A stretch of 64,000 nucleotides of DNA from Rubrivivax sp. (GCA_020852865.1 JADYZZ010000070.1:1-64000); one strand, 5' to 3'. Positions 45,592 through 55,100 are shown, counted from the stretch's first letter. Notes: generated by a model from the sequence alone, not told the origin. Translations and numbers: made by a program.

Positions 45592-46892
45592 GCGCGCTGG
45601 CGATCGGCCTGGGCGCGCTGGCGGCCTTGCTCGTGCTGCTCGCGCTCGGGCTCGAGATCGCCTACAGCCTGGCCGCCGTCGGTGCGGTAGGGCTGCTGCT
45701 GCTGGGCGGCGAGGCGGCGCTGATGGGGTCGCTGGCGACCATCCCGTACAGCAACGTCGCCAGCTTCACGCTGGTCGTGCTGCCGATGTTCGTGCTCATG
45801 GGCGAGCTGGCGGTCGCGGCCGGCATGGCGCAGCAGGCCTATGCCGCGGCGCGCGCCTGGCTCGGCCGGCTGCCGGGCGGACTGATGATGACGGGCATCG
45901 GCGCCAGCGCCGTGTTCGGCGCCGTCTCGGGCTCGAGCGTGGCGGCCACCGTCACCGTGGGCCGGGTGTCGATTGCCGAGATGCGGCGCTACGGCTACGA
46001 CGGCGGCCTGGCTGCCGGCACGGTGGCGGTGGCGGGCACCCTGGCCGCGCTCATTCCGCCCAGCGCGCTGGCGGTCTTCTACGCACTCGTCACGAACCAG
46101 TCGATCAGCCGCATGCTGGTAGCCGGGCTGGTGCCGGGGCTGGCGAGTGCGCTGCTCTTCATCGCCGCCGCCTATCTGATCGCACGCGGCTTCCCGGCCC
46201 TGGCGCCGCCCCTGCGCGAGCCGGTGAGCTGGCGCGAGCGGCTCGCTTCGCTGCGCATGACGGGGCCGTTCGGCCTGCTCGTGCTGGTCGTGCTGGGCAG
46301 CATCTATTCCGGGCTGGCCACGGCCACCGAAGCGGCTGCGCTGGGCGCGCTGGCCGCGCTCGTGCTGCTCGCGCTGGCGCGCAAGCTCAGCTGGGCGGCG
46401 CTGCAGCAGGCGCTGGCGGCGACGACGCGCATCAGCTGCATGATCTTCCTCATCATCATCGGCGGGATGCTGTTCAGCCGCTTCCTGGCCTTCTCGGGCA
46501 TCACGCTCACGATGAGCGAGTTCATCCGCGGCCTGCAACTGCCGCCGCTGGCGGTGGTGGTGGTGATGATGGCGATCCTCACGCTGCTGGGCATGTTCAT
46601 CGACCCGGTGGGCATGATCATGCTGACGCTGCCGTTCTTCTTTCCGATCGTCAAGGATCTCGGGGTCGACCCGATCTGGTTCGGCGTGCTCGTCGTGCTG
46701 CAGGCCGAGCTGGGCGTGATCACGCCGCCGATCGGAGTGCACCTGTTCGTCGTCAAGCAGATCACGCCCGACGTGCCGCTGGGCCGCATCATCGTCGGCA
46801 GCCTGCCCTACATGGCCTGCCAGCTCGTGATGCTGGCGCTCGTGATCGCCTTCCCCGGCATCGCGCTGTGGCTGCCGGGGCGCATGCCCTGA
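45588..46892 (+). CDS. TRAP transporter large permease (DctM family)
   Basis: GASAVFGAVSGSSVAATVTVGRVSIAEMRRYGYDGGLAAGTVAVAGTLAALIPPSALAVFYALVTNQSI. Confidence 0.95.
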   Translation: MSALAIGLGALAALLVLLALGLEIAYSLAAVGAVGLLLLGGEAALMGSLATIPYSNVASFTLVVLPMFVLMGELAVAAGMAQQAYAAARAWLGRLPGGLMMTGIGASAVFGAVSGSSVAATVTVGRVSIAEMRRYGYDGGLAAGTVAVAGTLAALIPPSALAVFYALVTNQSISRMLVAGLVPGLASALLFIAAAYLIARGFPALAPPLREPVSWRERLASLRMTGPFGLLVLVVLGSIYSGLATATEAAALGALAALVLLALARKLSWAALQQALAATTRISCMIFLIIIGGMLFSRFLAFSGITLTMSEFIRGLQLPPLAVVVVMMAILTLLGMFIDPVGMIMLTLPFFFPIVKDLGVDPIWFGVLVVLQAELGVITPPIGVHLFVVKQITPDVPLGRIIVGSLPYMACQLVMLALVIAFPGIALWLPGRMP

Positions 46893-47374
46893 CCGCTTTG
46901 CACCCCGCATTCGTTTGGCCCTGAGCCGCTCGACAGCGCCGACGGGGCTGCTGCCGCCGCGCGGGAATGGCTCGTGCGGCCCCGCGCCTTGCCTGGGCCT
47001 CCAGCCGGGACCGACGCGGGGCTGGATTTCTGCCGCCCACGCTCCCAGGCCGTGCCGCAAGCCGGGATCATCGACGGCGAAGGTGAGAAGTCGGCCGCGG
47101 GGGCGCTGCCGCAGCGGGTCGCCGCAGACGCAACCTGTCCGCAGGGCGATCAGGCGCAGGCGGGAACGAGCCTCACGGCCTTGACGCCTGCACGAGGCGG
47201 CGCTCGCCGGCTGGCGCTTGTTCGTCTGCGCCGAAGCTGTCGTGGCGCGCTGCGCGCCGGCCGCAGCCTCTTGACCCGGGTGCCTTCGTTGCCGCCGTGC
47301 GGTCGCGCAGCCTGGCGTCGCGAGGGGGGCAGCGAGGGGCTGCGCCGTGCGCCTGGCCGGCCCCCGCGCGCGCT

Positions 47375-47644
47375 TCAGTTCGTCTGCCCGGGCTCCTGGG
47401 CTCCGCTCAATTGGCGGTCGACCTCCATCTCGGCCTGGAGCCAGTCCTCGAGCTCATGCCCGCTCACGTAGCCCCGGCGCTCGTAGAACGAGTACGCCGC
47501 GATGCGGATCAGGGTCTCGCGCTTCTCGGCGTCGCTGGACGGGGTCTGTGGCGCGGCCGCCCGCTGCGCCTTGCCTGCGGGCTTCGAAGCCGTGCCTCGC
47601 GTGCTCCTGGAGGGCTTGGGCGGCATGGCTTGGGTCGATGGCAT
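47375..47644 (-). CDS. DUF2934 domain-containing protein
   Basis: RIAAYSFYERRGYVSGHELEDWLQAEMEVDRQL; Shine-Dalgarno AAGGAG upstream. Confidence 0.8.
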   Translation of the reverse strand: MPSTQAMPPKPSRSTRGTASKPAGKAQRAAAPQTPSSDAEKRETLIRIAAYSFYERRGYVSGHELEDWLQAEMEVDRQLSGAQEPGQTN

Positions 47645-47684
47645 GGTCTGTCTCCTTGGCACGGTGTCGGTGGACAAAGCAACA

Positions 47685-47704
47685 AATCGAACCAACGTTC
47701 GATT
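47685..47704. promoter_or_regulatory. Perfect inverted repeat in DUF2934 5' region
   Basis: AATCGAAC-CAAC-GTTCGATT, 8-bp perfect arms. Confidence 0.55.
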
Positions 47705-47733
47705 CCACGATGGCAGGTCCGGCGCACGTGGCA

Positions 47734-47747
47734 TTGACTCGGGTCAA
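47734..47747 (-). promoter_or_regulatory. Candidate FNR/Anr-family box upstream of DUF2934 gene
   Basis: TTGACTCGGGTCAA, matches TTGAY-N4-RTCAA with perfect dyad. Confidence 0.5.
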
Positions 47748-47809
47748 CACGCAGGCTCGGCGCAGGCCCGGCGCCTTCGCGCAAGGCCCGGGCGCTGCCC
47801 TGCGACGGG

Positions 47810-47864
47810 GTCCGACGCGGCCCCGACGCGGCCCCGACGCGGCCCCGACGCGGCCCCGACGCGG
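47810..47864. repeat. 11-bp tandem repeat array
   Basis: CCCCGACGCGG x4 exact plus one variant copy. Confidence 0.95.
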
Positions 47865-48333
47865 TATGAGAGGGCGCACACCCCCCGCAGGTTCCGGCCC
47901 GAAGCGTGCACCTGCCGATGCGGCACGGCGCAGCGAGCTGCGCTCCGGCGTTCGCCCTCCCCGCCAGGCTCGGGCCCGGCGAAGGCCAGGGCGGAGCCGT
48001 CACGCCGATCCAGCGCCCGGGCCGCGCCGGCCCAGGGGATGCGCCGGTCGAGGAGATGCGCCGGACTTGGCTGGTCGAGCGGGGGCCGACGGTGGCGTCG
48101 AGCAGCCGATCCAGCTGCGATCGGCTGGCCTTCGGAGGGGTGACGAGGCGTGACCTTCCCGGCGCCTGCTTGGGCGGTTCCGAGCGCATCTCCCACGCTC
48201 CTAGCCGCATGGCACGGTCGAGCGGCATGCCCACGGGCGAGCGCCGCTGCGCTCGCCTCGAGCCCTGGTCGACCGCTCGGGCGCAGCATGGCGCGGCGCT
48301 TGCCGCGCGGCATCCCTGCGGCAAGCCCGTTGC

Positions 48334-49689
48334 TCAGAGCACCACGCTCTGCCCGTGCTGCGGCACGCTCACGCCGCTCCAGCCCAGGCGCTCCTGCAGC
48401 GCCGAGCGCAGGGCGTCGGCGGCGTCGGGCTCGCCGTGCACGACGAAGGTGCGCTGCGGCGGCTTGGGCAGCCCGCGCAGCCAGTCGAGGATCTCGTCGC
48501 GGTCGGCGTGGCCCGAGAAGCCCTGCAGCTCGTGCACGGCCGCGCGCACCGGCACCAGCTCGCCGTGGATCTTGACTTCGCGCTCGCCGGCCAGCAGGCG
48601 CGCGCCGCGGCTGCCGCCGACCTGGAAGCCGGCAAAGACGACGGCGTGGCGCGCGTCGGGCGCCATCGCCTTCAGGTGATTGAGCACGCGCCCGCCCGTG
48701 GCCATGCCGCTGGCGGAGATGACGATGCGCGGAAAGCGCGCGTTGGCCAGGCGCACCGACTGCGCCGCCTCGGTGACCATGCGCACGCCGTCGAGCAGGT
48801 GTGCGAGTTCGCGCGCGGCGACGCGCAGCGAGCGGCCGTTGCGCGTGTACAGCTCGGTGGCCTGCACCGCCATCGGGCTGTCGACGAAGATCGGCAGCTG
48901 GCGCGGGATGGCGCCGGCCGCGCGCAGCCGCTGCAGCACGAGCACCAGCGCCTGCGCGCGGCCGACGGCGAAGGCCGGCAGCAGCACCGAGCCGCCGCGC
49001 GCGGCGGTCTCGCGCACGATGGCGGCCAGGCGCTCCTGGCCGTCTTCGCGCGGGTGCAGGCGGTTGCCGTAGGTGGACTCGACGAGCAGCACGTCGGCGG
49101 CGGGCGCCGGCTGCGGCGGCGGCATCAGCAGGTCGTCGCGCCGGCCGAGGTCGCCCGAGAACAGCAGTCGCGGGCCGCCGGCCACCAGGCTCACGGCGCA
49201 GGCACCGAGCAGGTGGCCGGTGAGGCTGAGGCGCACGCGCGCCGAGCCCAGGCGCAGCTCGCGCCCCGGCGCCAGCGGCACGAACTGCGCGAGCGCGCGT
49301 TCGGCGTCCTTCACCGTGTACAGCGGCAGCGCCTTGGCGTGGCGCGAGTACCCGTAGCGGTTGGCGCGCCGCGCGTCCTCTTCCTGCAGGCGCGCGCTGT
49401 CGCGCAGCATCACCGCGGCCAGCTCGATGGTCGCCGGATGGGCGTGGATCGGGCCGCGGAAGCCGTGCCGCACCAGCGCCGGCAGCCAGCCGCTGTGGTC
49501 GAGGTGGGCGTGGCTCAGCACCACGGCGTCGAGGCCGACGAGCGCCTGCGGGAAGGCCCAGTTGCGCTCGCGGTGCAGCTTCCAGCCCTGGAACAGGCCG
49601 CAGTCGAGCAGGATCTGGCGGTCGCCGGTGTCGACGAGGTGGCGCGAGCCGGTGACGCCGTCGGCGGCGCCGAGGAAGGTGAGTCTCAT
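48334..49689 (-). CDS. MBL-fold beta-CASP RNA-processing exonuclease
   Basis: LSHAHLDHSGWLPALV, VLLVESTYGNRLHP, SASGMATGGRVLNHLK, GFSGHADRDEILDWL. Confidence 0.93.
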   Translation of the reverse strand: MRLTFLGAADGVTGSRHLVDTGDRQILLDCGLFQGWKLHRERNWAFPQALVGLDAVVLSHAHLDHSGWLPALVRHGFRGPIHAHPATIELAAVMLRDSARLQEEDARRANRYGYSRHAKALPLYTVKDAERALAQFVPLAPGRELRLGSARVRLSLTGHLLGACAVSLVAGGPRLLFSGDLGRRDDLLMPPPQPAPAADVLLVESTYGNRLHPREDGQERLAAIVRETAARGGSVLLPAFAVGRAQALVLVLQRLRAAGAIPRQLPIFVDSPMAVQATELYTRNGRSLRVAARELAHLLDGVRMVTEAAQSVRLANARFPRIVISASGMATGGRVLNHLKAMAPDARHAVVFAGFQVGGSRGARLLAGEREVKIHGELVPVRAAVHELQGFSGHADRDEILDWLRGLPKPPQRTFVVHGEPDAADALRSALQERLGWSGVSVPQHGQSVVL

Positions 49690-50327
49690 GGGGCGCCGAG
49701 CTCCTGCATCTGGCCCGAGCTCAGCACGCGCAGGCCGGGGCTTGCCTCGGCCACGGCGCGCAGCAGCGCGCGCGCCACGCGTTCGGCGGCGATCGGCCGC
49801 CAGGCCTTCGGCACGAGGCCGCCCAGCGGCCGCGTGATCGCCTGCGCCAGCACTTCGCCGCGGCGCAGCGGCTGGCCGATGGCGGCGCGGTCGCCGACGA
49901 GCAGCGAGGGCCGCGCGATCACCAGGCTGGCGAAGCCGAGTGCGGCCAGCGCGTCCTCGGTCTCGCCCTTGACGCGGCTGTAGAAGTTGGCCGAGCGGGC
50001 CTGCGCGCCGAGCGCCGAGACGACGCCGAAGCGTCGCACGCCGGCGGCCAGCGCGGCGCGCGCGAAGGCGAGCACGGCGTCGTGGTCGACGGCGCGGAAC
50101 GCCGCCTGCGAGCCGGCGGCCTTGATGGTCGTGCCGAGGGCGCAGTAGGCCTCGTCGGCACGCGGCAGCGGCGGCAGGGCGGCGAAGTCGACGACATGCA
50201 CGCTGTGCCCGGGCGCCTTGTCGTGCAGCGGGCGGCGCACCAGCAGGTGCAGCCGGCCGTTGCCCTGCCACTGGCGGACGAGTTCGCGGCCGACGAGGCC
50301 GCTGGCGCCGGCGAGCAAGGCGGTCAT
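49686..50327 (-). CDS. NAD(P)H-binding oxidoreductase (atypical SDR)
   Basis: MTALLAGASGLVGRELVRQWQGN; ALGTTIKAAGSQAAFRAVDHDAVLAFARAA. Confidence 0.88.
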   Translation of the reverse strand: MTALLAGASGLVGRELVRQWQGNGRLHLLVRRPLHDKAPGHSVHVVDFAALPPLPRADEAYCALGTTIKAAGSQAAFRAVDHDAVLAFARAALAAGVRRFGVVSALGAQARSANFYSRVKGETEDALAALGFASLVIARPSLLVGDRAAIGQPLRRGEVLAQAITRPLGGLVPKAWRPIAAERVARALLRAVAEASPGLRVLSSGQMQELGAP

Positions 50328-50412
50328 CGGGGCGGGAGGCGTCCGGACATGGCGCTACGGTAGCCGATCGGCGCGGGCAGGTGTCGCATCCGCGCGCCGC
50401 GGGCCGGCGACG

Positions 50413-50479
50413 CCGGGCCCTGTGCCGGGCCCTGTGCCGAGCCCTGTGCCGAGCCCTGTGCCGAGCCCTGTGCCGGGCC
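50413..50479. repeat. 12-bp tandem repeat array, intergenic
   Basis: CCGGGCCCTGTG x2, CCGAGCCCTGTG x3, partial CCGGGCC. Confidence 0.95.
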
Positions 50480-50502
50480 GGCCGCCCGCTGCGCGGCGGC
50501 GC

Positions 50503-52146
50503 TCAGCGCGCCTCCCGGCGCGTCTTGCCGGCGCGCAGGTCGATCACGCCCTCGGCGCGGCGCGCGTCGACGCCCGGGCCGAAGAGCGCGTGCTTCTGGA
50601 TCTTCTGCGTGCCGGTGGTCGGCAGTTCGGCGCGCAAGGCAAGCCATCCGGGAGCCTTGAAGTAGGCCAGATGCGCCAGGCAATGCGCCTGCAGCGCCTG
50701 CGCCAGGCGGGCGGCCGCGTCGGCGTCGGCCGGCATCGTCTTGGGCACGACGCAGGCCATCACCTCCTCCTCGCGGATCTCGTCGGGCACCGCCAGTACC
50801 GCCGCCTGCAGCACCTCGGCGTGCGTGAGCAGCACCGCTTCCACCTCGGCCGCGGCGATGTTCTCGCCGCTGCGGCGCACGATGTTCTTGCGCCGGTCGA
50901 CGAAGTGCAGCATGCCGTCGGCGTCGCGCGTGACGACGTCGCCGGTGTGGAACCAGCCGCCGCGCCAGGCGGCCTCGGTGGCCGCCGGGTCGTCGAGGTA
51001 GCCGGCGAAGAAGGCGCGGCGCGGCGTGGCCGCCGAATGGCGGATCAGCAGCTCGCCGGGCCGGCCGTCGGGCAAGTCGCGGTCGTTCTCGTCGACCACG
51101 CGCACCTCCACCCCCGGCACGGCGCGGCCGAAGGCGCGCGTTCCGACCTGGCGCGGCTCGATGCAGTCGCTCAGCAGCCGCACCATCTCGGTCATGCCCC
51201 AGAGCTCGACGAGCGGAAAGCCGAAGCGCTGCTCGAACAGCGCGTGCAGCTGCGGCTCGACGCCGGCGCCCCAGCCGAAACGCACGCCGTGCGCGCGGTC
51301 CTGCGGCGAGGGCGGCTGCGCCAGCAGCAGCGGCACCACCACGCCCAGGTAGTGCACGATGCTGGCGCGTGTTGCGCGCACCTCGCTCCAGAAGCGCGTG
51401 GGCTGGAAGCGCTCGCCCTGGATCTGGCAGCCGCCGCTGAGCAGCATGCCGAAGAACGACAGGATCGACGCGTTGACGTGGTACAGCGGCAGCGGGTTGT
51501 ACACGCGCTCGCAGCCTGTGCGGATCGTCGCCAGCCCGCCGCGCGTGGCGTAGGCCTGGCCGGCGAGCAGCTCGTACTCGTGCGTGAGCACGCAGCCCTT
51601 GGGCCGACCGGTAGTGCCCGAGGTGTAGAGGATGCTGGCCGGCGTGTCGGGGCCGGGCGCGTCGGTGCGTGCCGCCGCGGCGGCAGCGGGCAGGGCGGTG
51701 TCGAAGTCCTCGTCGGTGGCCAGGGCCGGGCGGTGCGCGGCCAGGCCGAGCGCCTGCTCGACGGCGCCCAGCCGCGCGCCCAGCGTCACCAGCAGCGCCG
51801 GCCGCGCGTGGTCGACGACGTAGGCCGTCTCGGCTGCCCGGTACTCGGGGTTCATCGGAACGCAGCAGGCGCCCAGCGCGTTGAGCGCGAGCTTGTGCAG
51901 CAGGTGCTCGGGGCGGTTGTCGAGCAGCAGCGCGACGCGCTGGCCGTGACCGTAGCCGCGTGCGGCGTAGCGCTCCATCAGGCGCTGCACTTCGGCCTGC
52001 GCGCTGCGGTAGCCGATCGCGTAGCCGGCGGGATGGTAGCTGCGCGCGGGGTTGGGCGGCACGGCGACGAACTCGGCGTCGCCCCAGCGCTCGGCCGCTG
52101 CGGTCAGGGCGGCGCCGATGGTGCTGTGCGCGTCGATCTCGATCAT
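50503..52146 (-). CDS. AMP-forming acyl-CoA ligase (CaiC-like)
   Basis: SILYTSGTTGRPKGCVLTHEYELLAGQ; LWGMTEMVRLLSD; DRRKNIVRRSGENIAAAEVEAVLLTH. Confidence 0.92.
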   Translation of the reverse strand: MIEIDAHSTIGAALTAAAERWGDAEFVAVPPNPARSYHPAGYAIGYRSAQAEVQRLMERYAARGYGHGQRVALLLDNRPEHLLHKLALNALGACCVPMNPEYRAAETAYVVDHARPALLVTLGARLGAVEQALGLAAHRPALATDEDFDTALPAAAAAARTDAPGPDTPASILYTSGTTGRPKGCVLTHEYELLAGQAYATRGGLATIRTGCERVYNPLPLYHVNASILSFFGMLLSGGCQIQGERFQPTRFWSEVRATRASIVHYLGVVVPLLLAQPPSPQDRAHGVRFGWGAGVEPQLHALFEQRFGFPLVELWGMTEMVRLLSDCIEPRQVGTRAFGRAVPGVEVRVVDENDRDLPDGRPGELLIRHSAATPRRAFFAGYLDDPAATEAAWRGGWFHTGDVVTRDADGMLHFVDRRKNIVRRSGENIAAAEVEAVLLTHAEVLQAAVLAVPDEIREEEVMACVVPKTMPADADAAARLAQALQAHCLAHLAYFKAPGWLALRAELPTTGTQKIQKHALFGPGVDARRAEGVIDLRAGKTRREAR

Positions 52147-52212
52147 GCCGGGGCCTCCTTGCCTGTCGCGACTCCGCGCAATGTAGCGTCAGGAGCGCGG
52201 CCCCCCGCGCCC

Positions 52213-52974
52213 CTAGCGGAAGTTGCCGAGCATGCGCTCGAGCGCCAGCGTGAACGGCGACTGCAGCGCCGGCAGCGTGAGCAGCATGCCGAGCAGGCCG
52301 ACGGCCAGCGTGAGCGGAAATCCGATCGCGAAGATGTTGATCTGCGGCGCCACGCGCGAGATGGCGCCGAGCACGAGGTTGACGAAGAGCAGCATGGTCA
52401 GCAGCGGCAGTGCGATCCAGGCGCCGGTGGCGAACAGCTCGGCGCCCCAGCGGTGCGGCGCCGCCGCGGCGAGGAAGGCGAAGGGCTCCGGGCCGGCCGG
52501 AAACGCGGCGAAGCTCTGCACCAGCGCCGCCACCACCAGCAGGTGACCGTTGACGACGATGAACAGCCATGCGATGGTGGTGCCGAAGAAGCGGCTCGTC
52601 GCCGTGCTGCTGGCCGCGCTCACGGGGTCGAAGAAGCCGGCGAAGTTCAGGCCCATCTGCAGCCCGATCAGCTCGCCGGCGAACTCGACGGCGGCGAACA
52701 CGAGCCGCGCCGCGAAGCCCAGCGCCAGCCCGATCACGAGCTGCTGCGCGACCAGGCCCAACGCGAGCGGCGAGTCCAGCGCCACCGACGGCGGCGCCGC
52801 CAGCATCGGCTGCGCGCACCAGGCGATGAACGCGGCGAGTGCCACGCGCACGCGGCGCGGCACGGTGCGCGTGCCCAGCACCGGCAGCGAGGTGAACAGC
52901 GCCAGCGCGCGCAGGAAGGGCCAGGCCAGCGGCGTGATCCAGGCCAGCAGCTGCGCTTCGGAGAACGTGAGCAA
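52213..52974 (-). CDS. fliR: Flagellar biosynthesis protein FliR
   Basis: FSEAQLLAWITPLAWPFLRALALFTSLPVLGTRTVPRRVR; GLQMGLNFAGFFDP. Confidence 0.93.
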   Translation of the reverse strand: MLTFSEAQLLAWITPLAWPFLRALALFTSLPVLGTRTVPRRVRVALAAFIAWCAQPMLAAPPSVALDSPLALGLVAQQLVIGLALGFAARLVFAAVEFAGELIGLQMGLNFAGFFDPVSAASSTATSRFFGTTIAWLFIVVNGHLLVVAALVQSFAAFPAGPEPFAFLAAAAPHRWGAELFATGAWIALPLLTMLLFVNLVLGAISRVAPQINIFAIGFPLTLAVGLLGMLLTLPALQSPFTLALERMLGNFR

Positions 52975-53010
52975 GGGGGCGCTGGCCGCGCGGCGGCCGG
53001 TGAATCGTCA

Positions 53011-53169
53011 GGAGCCGTGAATGAATCCGGCGCGCCCGAACGGGCCGCCGGAACGTCGCCAAGCAAGGCGCACAGCGCAGCCATAGATCGAGCTGTGGCG
53101 AGCACGTGCAACGCCGAGCGGCGGCGTTCTGGCGGCACGAGCGGGTGTGCGGGGTTCGTTCACGGCTTC
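53011..53169. other. Imperfect inverted repeat pair in fliQ-fliR spacer
   Basis: GGAGCCGTGAATGAA (53011-53025) vs TTCGTTCACGGCTTC (53155-53169), 13/15 complementary. Confidence 0.4.
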
Positions 53170-53439
53170 TCAGCCCACCGCCGCGGGCAGCGCCTGCAGC
53201 GTGCGCTGCAGGTACTCGACCAGCGTCGCGATCATCCAGGGGCCGGCGAACGCGAGCACGGCGAAGGCGGCGACGATCTTGGGCACGAAGGACAGCGTCG
53301 CCTCGTTGATCTGCGTCGCCGCCTGGAAGACGCTGACGACGAGGCCGACCACGAGCACGACGCCGAGCACCGGACCCGAGACCATGAGCAGCGTCGTCAG
53401 GCCCTGCTGGCCGGCGGTGAGGACTTGCTGGGCATCCAT
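53170..53439 (-). CDS. fliQ: Flagellar biosynthesis protein FliQ
   Basis: 89 aa, VLVVGLVVSVFQAATQINEATLSFVPKI. Confidence 0.96.
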   Translation of the reverse strand: MDAQQVLTAGQQGLTTLLMVSGPVLGVVLVVGLVVSVFQAATQINEATLSFVPKIVAAFAVLAFAGPWMIATLVEYLQRTLQALPAAVG

Positions 53440-53450
53440 GGGCGGTCCGT

Positions 53451-54239
53451 TCAGGTGGCGAAGGAGGCGGCGAGCGAGCCCATCAGCAGGTTCCAGCCGT
53501 CGGCGAGCACGAACAGCATCAGCTTGAAGGGCAGGGCGACGAGCACCGGGCTGAGCATCATCATGCCCAGGCTCATCAGCACGCTGGCGACGATCATGTC
53601 GATGATCAAGAAGGGGATGAAGATCATGAAGCCGATCTGGAACGCGCTCTTGAGCTCGCTCGTCACGAAGGCCGGCACCAGCACCGAGATCGGCACCTCC
53701 TCGGCCGCGGTGCCCTCGGCCACCTTGCCCAGGCGCGCGAACAGCTGCAGGTCGGCCTGGCGCGTGTTCTTCAGCATGAACGCGCGCAGCGGCTCGAGGC
53801 CGGTCTGCAGCGCCTGCTCGGCTGCCATCTGGCCGGCGCTGTACGGCGCCCAGGCCTGCCGGTAGATCTTGTCGAAGGTCGGCCCCATGACGAAGAAGGT
53901 GAGGAACAGCGCCAGGCCGAGGATTACCTGGTTCGGCGGCGCGGCCTGCGTGCCCAGCGCCTGGCGCAGCAGCGACAGCACGATGACGATGCGCGTGAAC
54001 GCCGTCATCAGCAGCAGCACGGCGGGCAGGAACGACAGCGCCGTGAAGAACAGCAGCGTCTGGATCGGCACCGAGTAGCTGGTGCCGCCGGCACCCTGGC
54101 CGACGAGCAGCGGCAGCGTGCCCGCCGTGCTGCCCTGGGCGGCGGCACCGGCGGCGAGGGCGGCCAGCGCGAGGCCGGCGAGTGCCGCCTTCACGCGGCG
54201 CCGACCGCGGCCGCGCGCGACGAGCGCGCTAGCGCGCAT
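53451..54239 (-). CDS. fliP: Flagellar biosynthesis protein FliP
   Basis: [72 protein letters not shown]. Confidence 0.97.
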   Translation of the reverse strand: MRASALVARGRGRRRVKAALAGLALAALAAGAAAQGSTAGTLPLLVGQGAGGTSYSVPIQTLLFFTALSFLPAVLLLMTAFTRIVIVLSLLRQALGTQAAPPNQVILGLALFLTFFVMGPTFDKIYRQAWAPYSAGQMAAEQALQTGLEPLRAFMLKNTRQADLQLFARLGKVAEGTAAEEVPISVLVPAFVTSELKSAFQIGFMIFIPFLIIDMIVASVLMSLGMMMLSPVLVALPFKLMLFVLADGWNLLMGSLAASFAT

Positions 54240-54594
54240 CGCCGCCGGACTGCCGGCGCAGCCGGCCGAGCAGTTGCGCGAAGGTCGCCGCCGGTGCGCC
54301 GGCGGCGTCGGGCAGGCCGGCCGGCGCCAGCGCCGACTGCGCGCCCATCGTGTGCAGCGTGCGCACGCTGTGCGCCGTGACGCCGAGCACCAGCCACAGG
54401 CGCTCCTCGCCCTGGCCGACCTCGACCGTGACCAGCCGCTGCGACGGCGACAGCGCCAGCACCGCCACCGTGCGCGGCGCGCCCGCGGCGGCGCGCGCGG
54501 CGCCGGCGACGCCGCTGCGCCGCAGCAGCCACAGCGCCAGCGGGATCACCGCCACGACGGCGGCGAACCACAGCAGCGGCACGAAACCGGTCAT
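54229..54594 (-). CDS. fliO: Flagellar biosynthesis protein FliO
   Basis: N-terminal [27 protein letters not shown]; position between fliN and fliP. Confidence 0.85.
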   Translation of the reverse strand: MTGFVPLLWFAAVVAVIPLALWLLRRSGVAGAARAAAGAPRTVAVLALSPSQRLVTVEVGQGEERLWLVLGVTAHSVRTLHTMGAQSALAPAGLPDAAGAPAATFAQLLGRLRRQSGGDAR

Positions 54595-54641
54595 CGCCGC
54601 AGCCTGGCTTCAGAGTCCGTGACTCATGTCGTCACCGGTGC

Positions 54642-55100
54642 TCAGACGCGCGACAGGCGGCGCATGCGCTCGCTCGGCGTCACGATGTCGGTAAGGCGGA
54701 TGCCGAACTTGTCGTTCACCACCACCACCTCGCCCTGCGCGATCAGGTAGCCGTTGACGAGCACGTCCATCGGCTCGCCGGCCAGCGTCTCGAGCTCGAC
54801 CACCGAGCCCTGCGCCAGCTGCAGGATGTGCTTGATCGGAATCCTCGTGCGGCCCAGCTCGACGGTGAGCTGCACCGGGATGTCGAGGATCATGTTGAGA
54901 TCGTTGCCCGGCGTCGTGCCGATGCTGTTGCCCGGCGCGAACTGTGCGAAGGCGGCCGGCGCCACCGATTCGGCGGCCGGCGCCAGCTCGCTCGCGACGT
55001 CGCCGCCCTTGTTCTCGGCGAGCGCGGCAGCCCACTCGGCGGCCATGCGGTCCTCTTCGGTCATGCCGCCGTCGGCGGCGGCGCTGGCGGGCTCAGACAT
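54642..55100 (-). CDS. fliN: Flagellar motor switch protein FliN
   Basis: MILDIPVQLTVELGRTRIPIKHILQLAQGSVVELETLAGEPMDVLVNGYLIAQGEVVVVNDKFGIRLTDI. Confidence 0.97.
   Translation of the reverse strand: MSEPASAAADGGMTEEDRMAAEWAAALAENKGGDVASELAPAAESVAPAAFAQFAPGNSIGTTPGNDLNMILDIPVQLTVELGRTRIPIKHILQLAQGSVVELETLAGEPMDVLVNGYLIAQGEVVVVNDKFGIRLTDIVTPSERMRRLSRV

Noticed and set aside
47906-48679. Candidate coding ORFs in 47.9-48.3 kb (both strands)
   Set aside because: No domain, Arg/Pro/Ser-rich shadow-like composition, and extension into the antisense of the beta-CASP gene. Kept only as a weak pseudogene lead.
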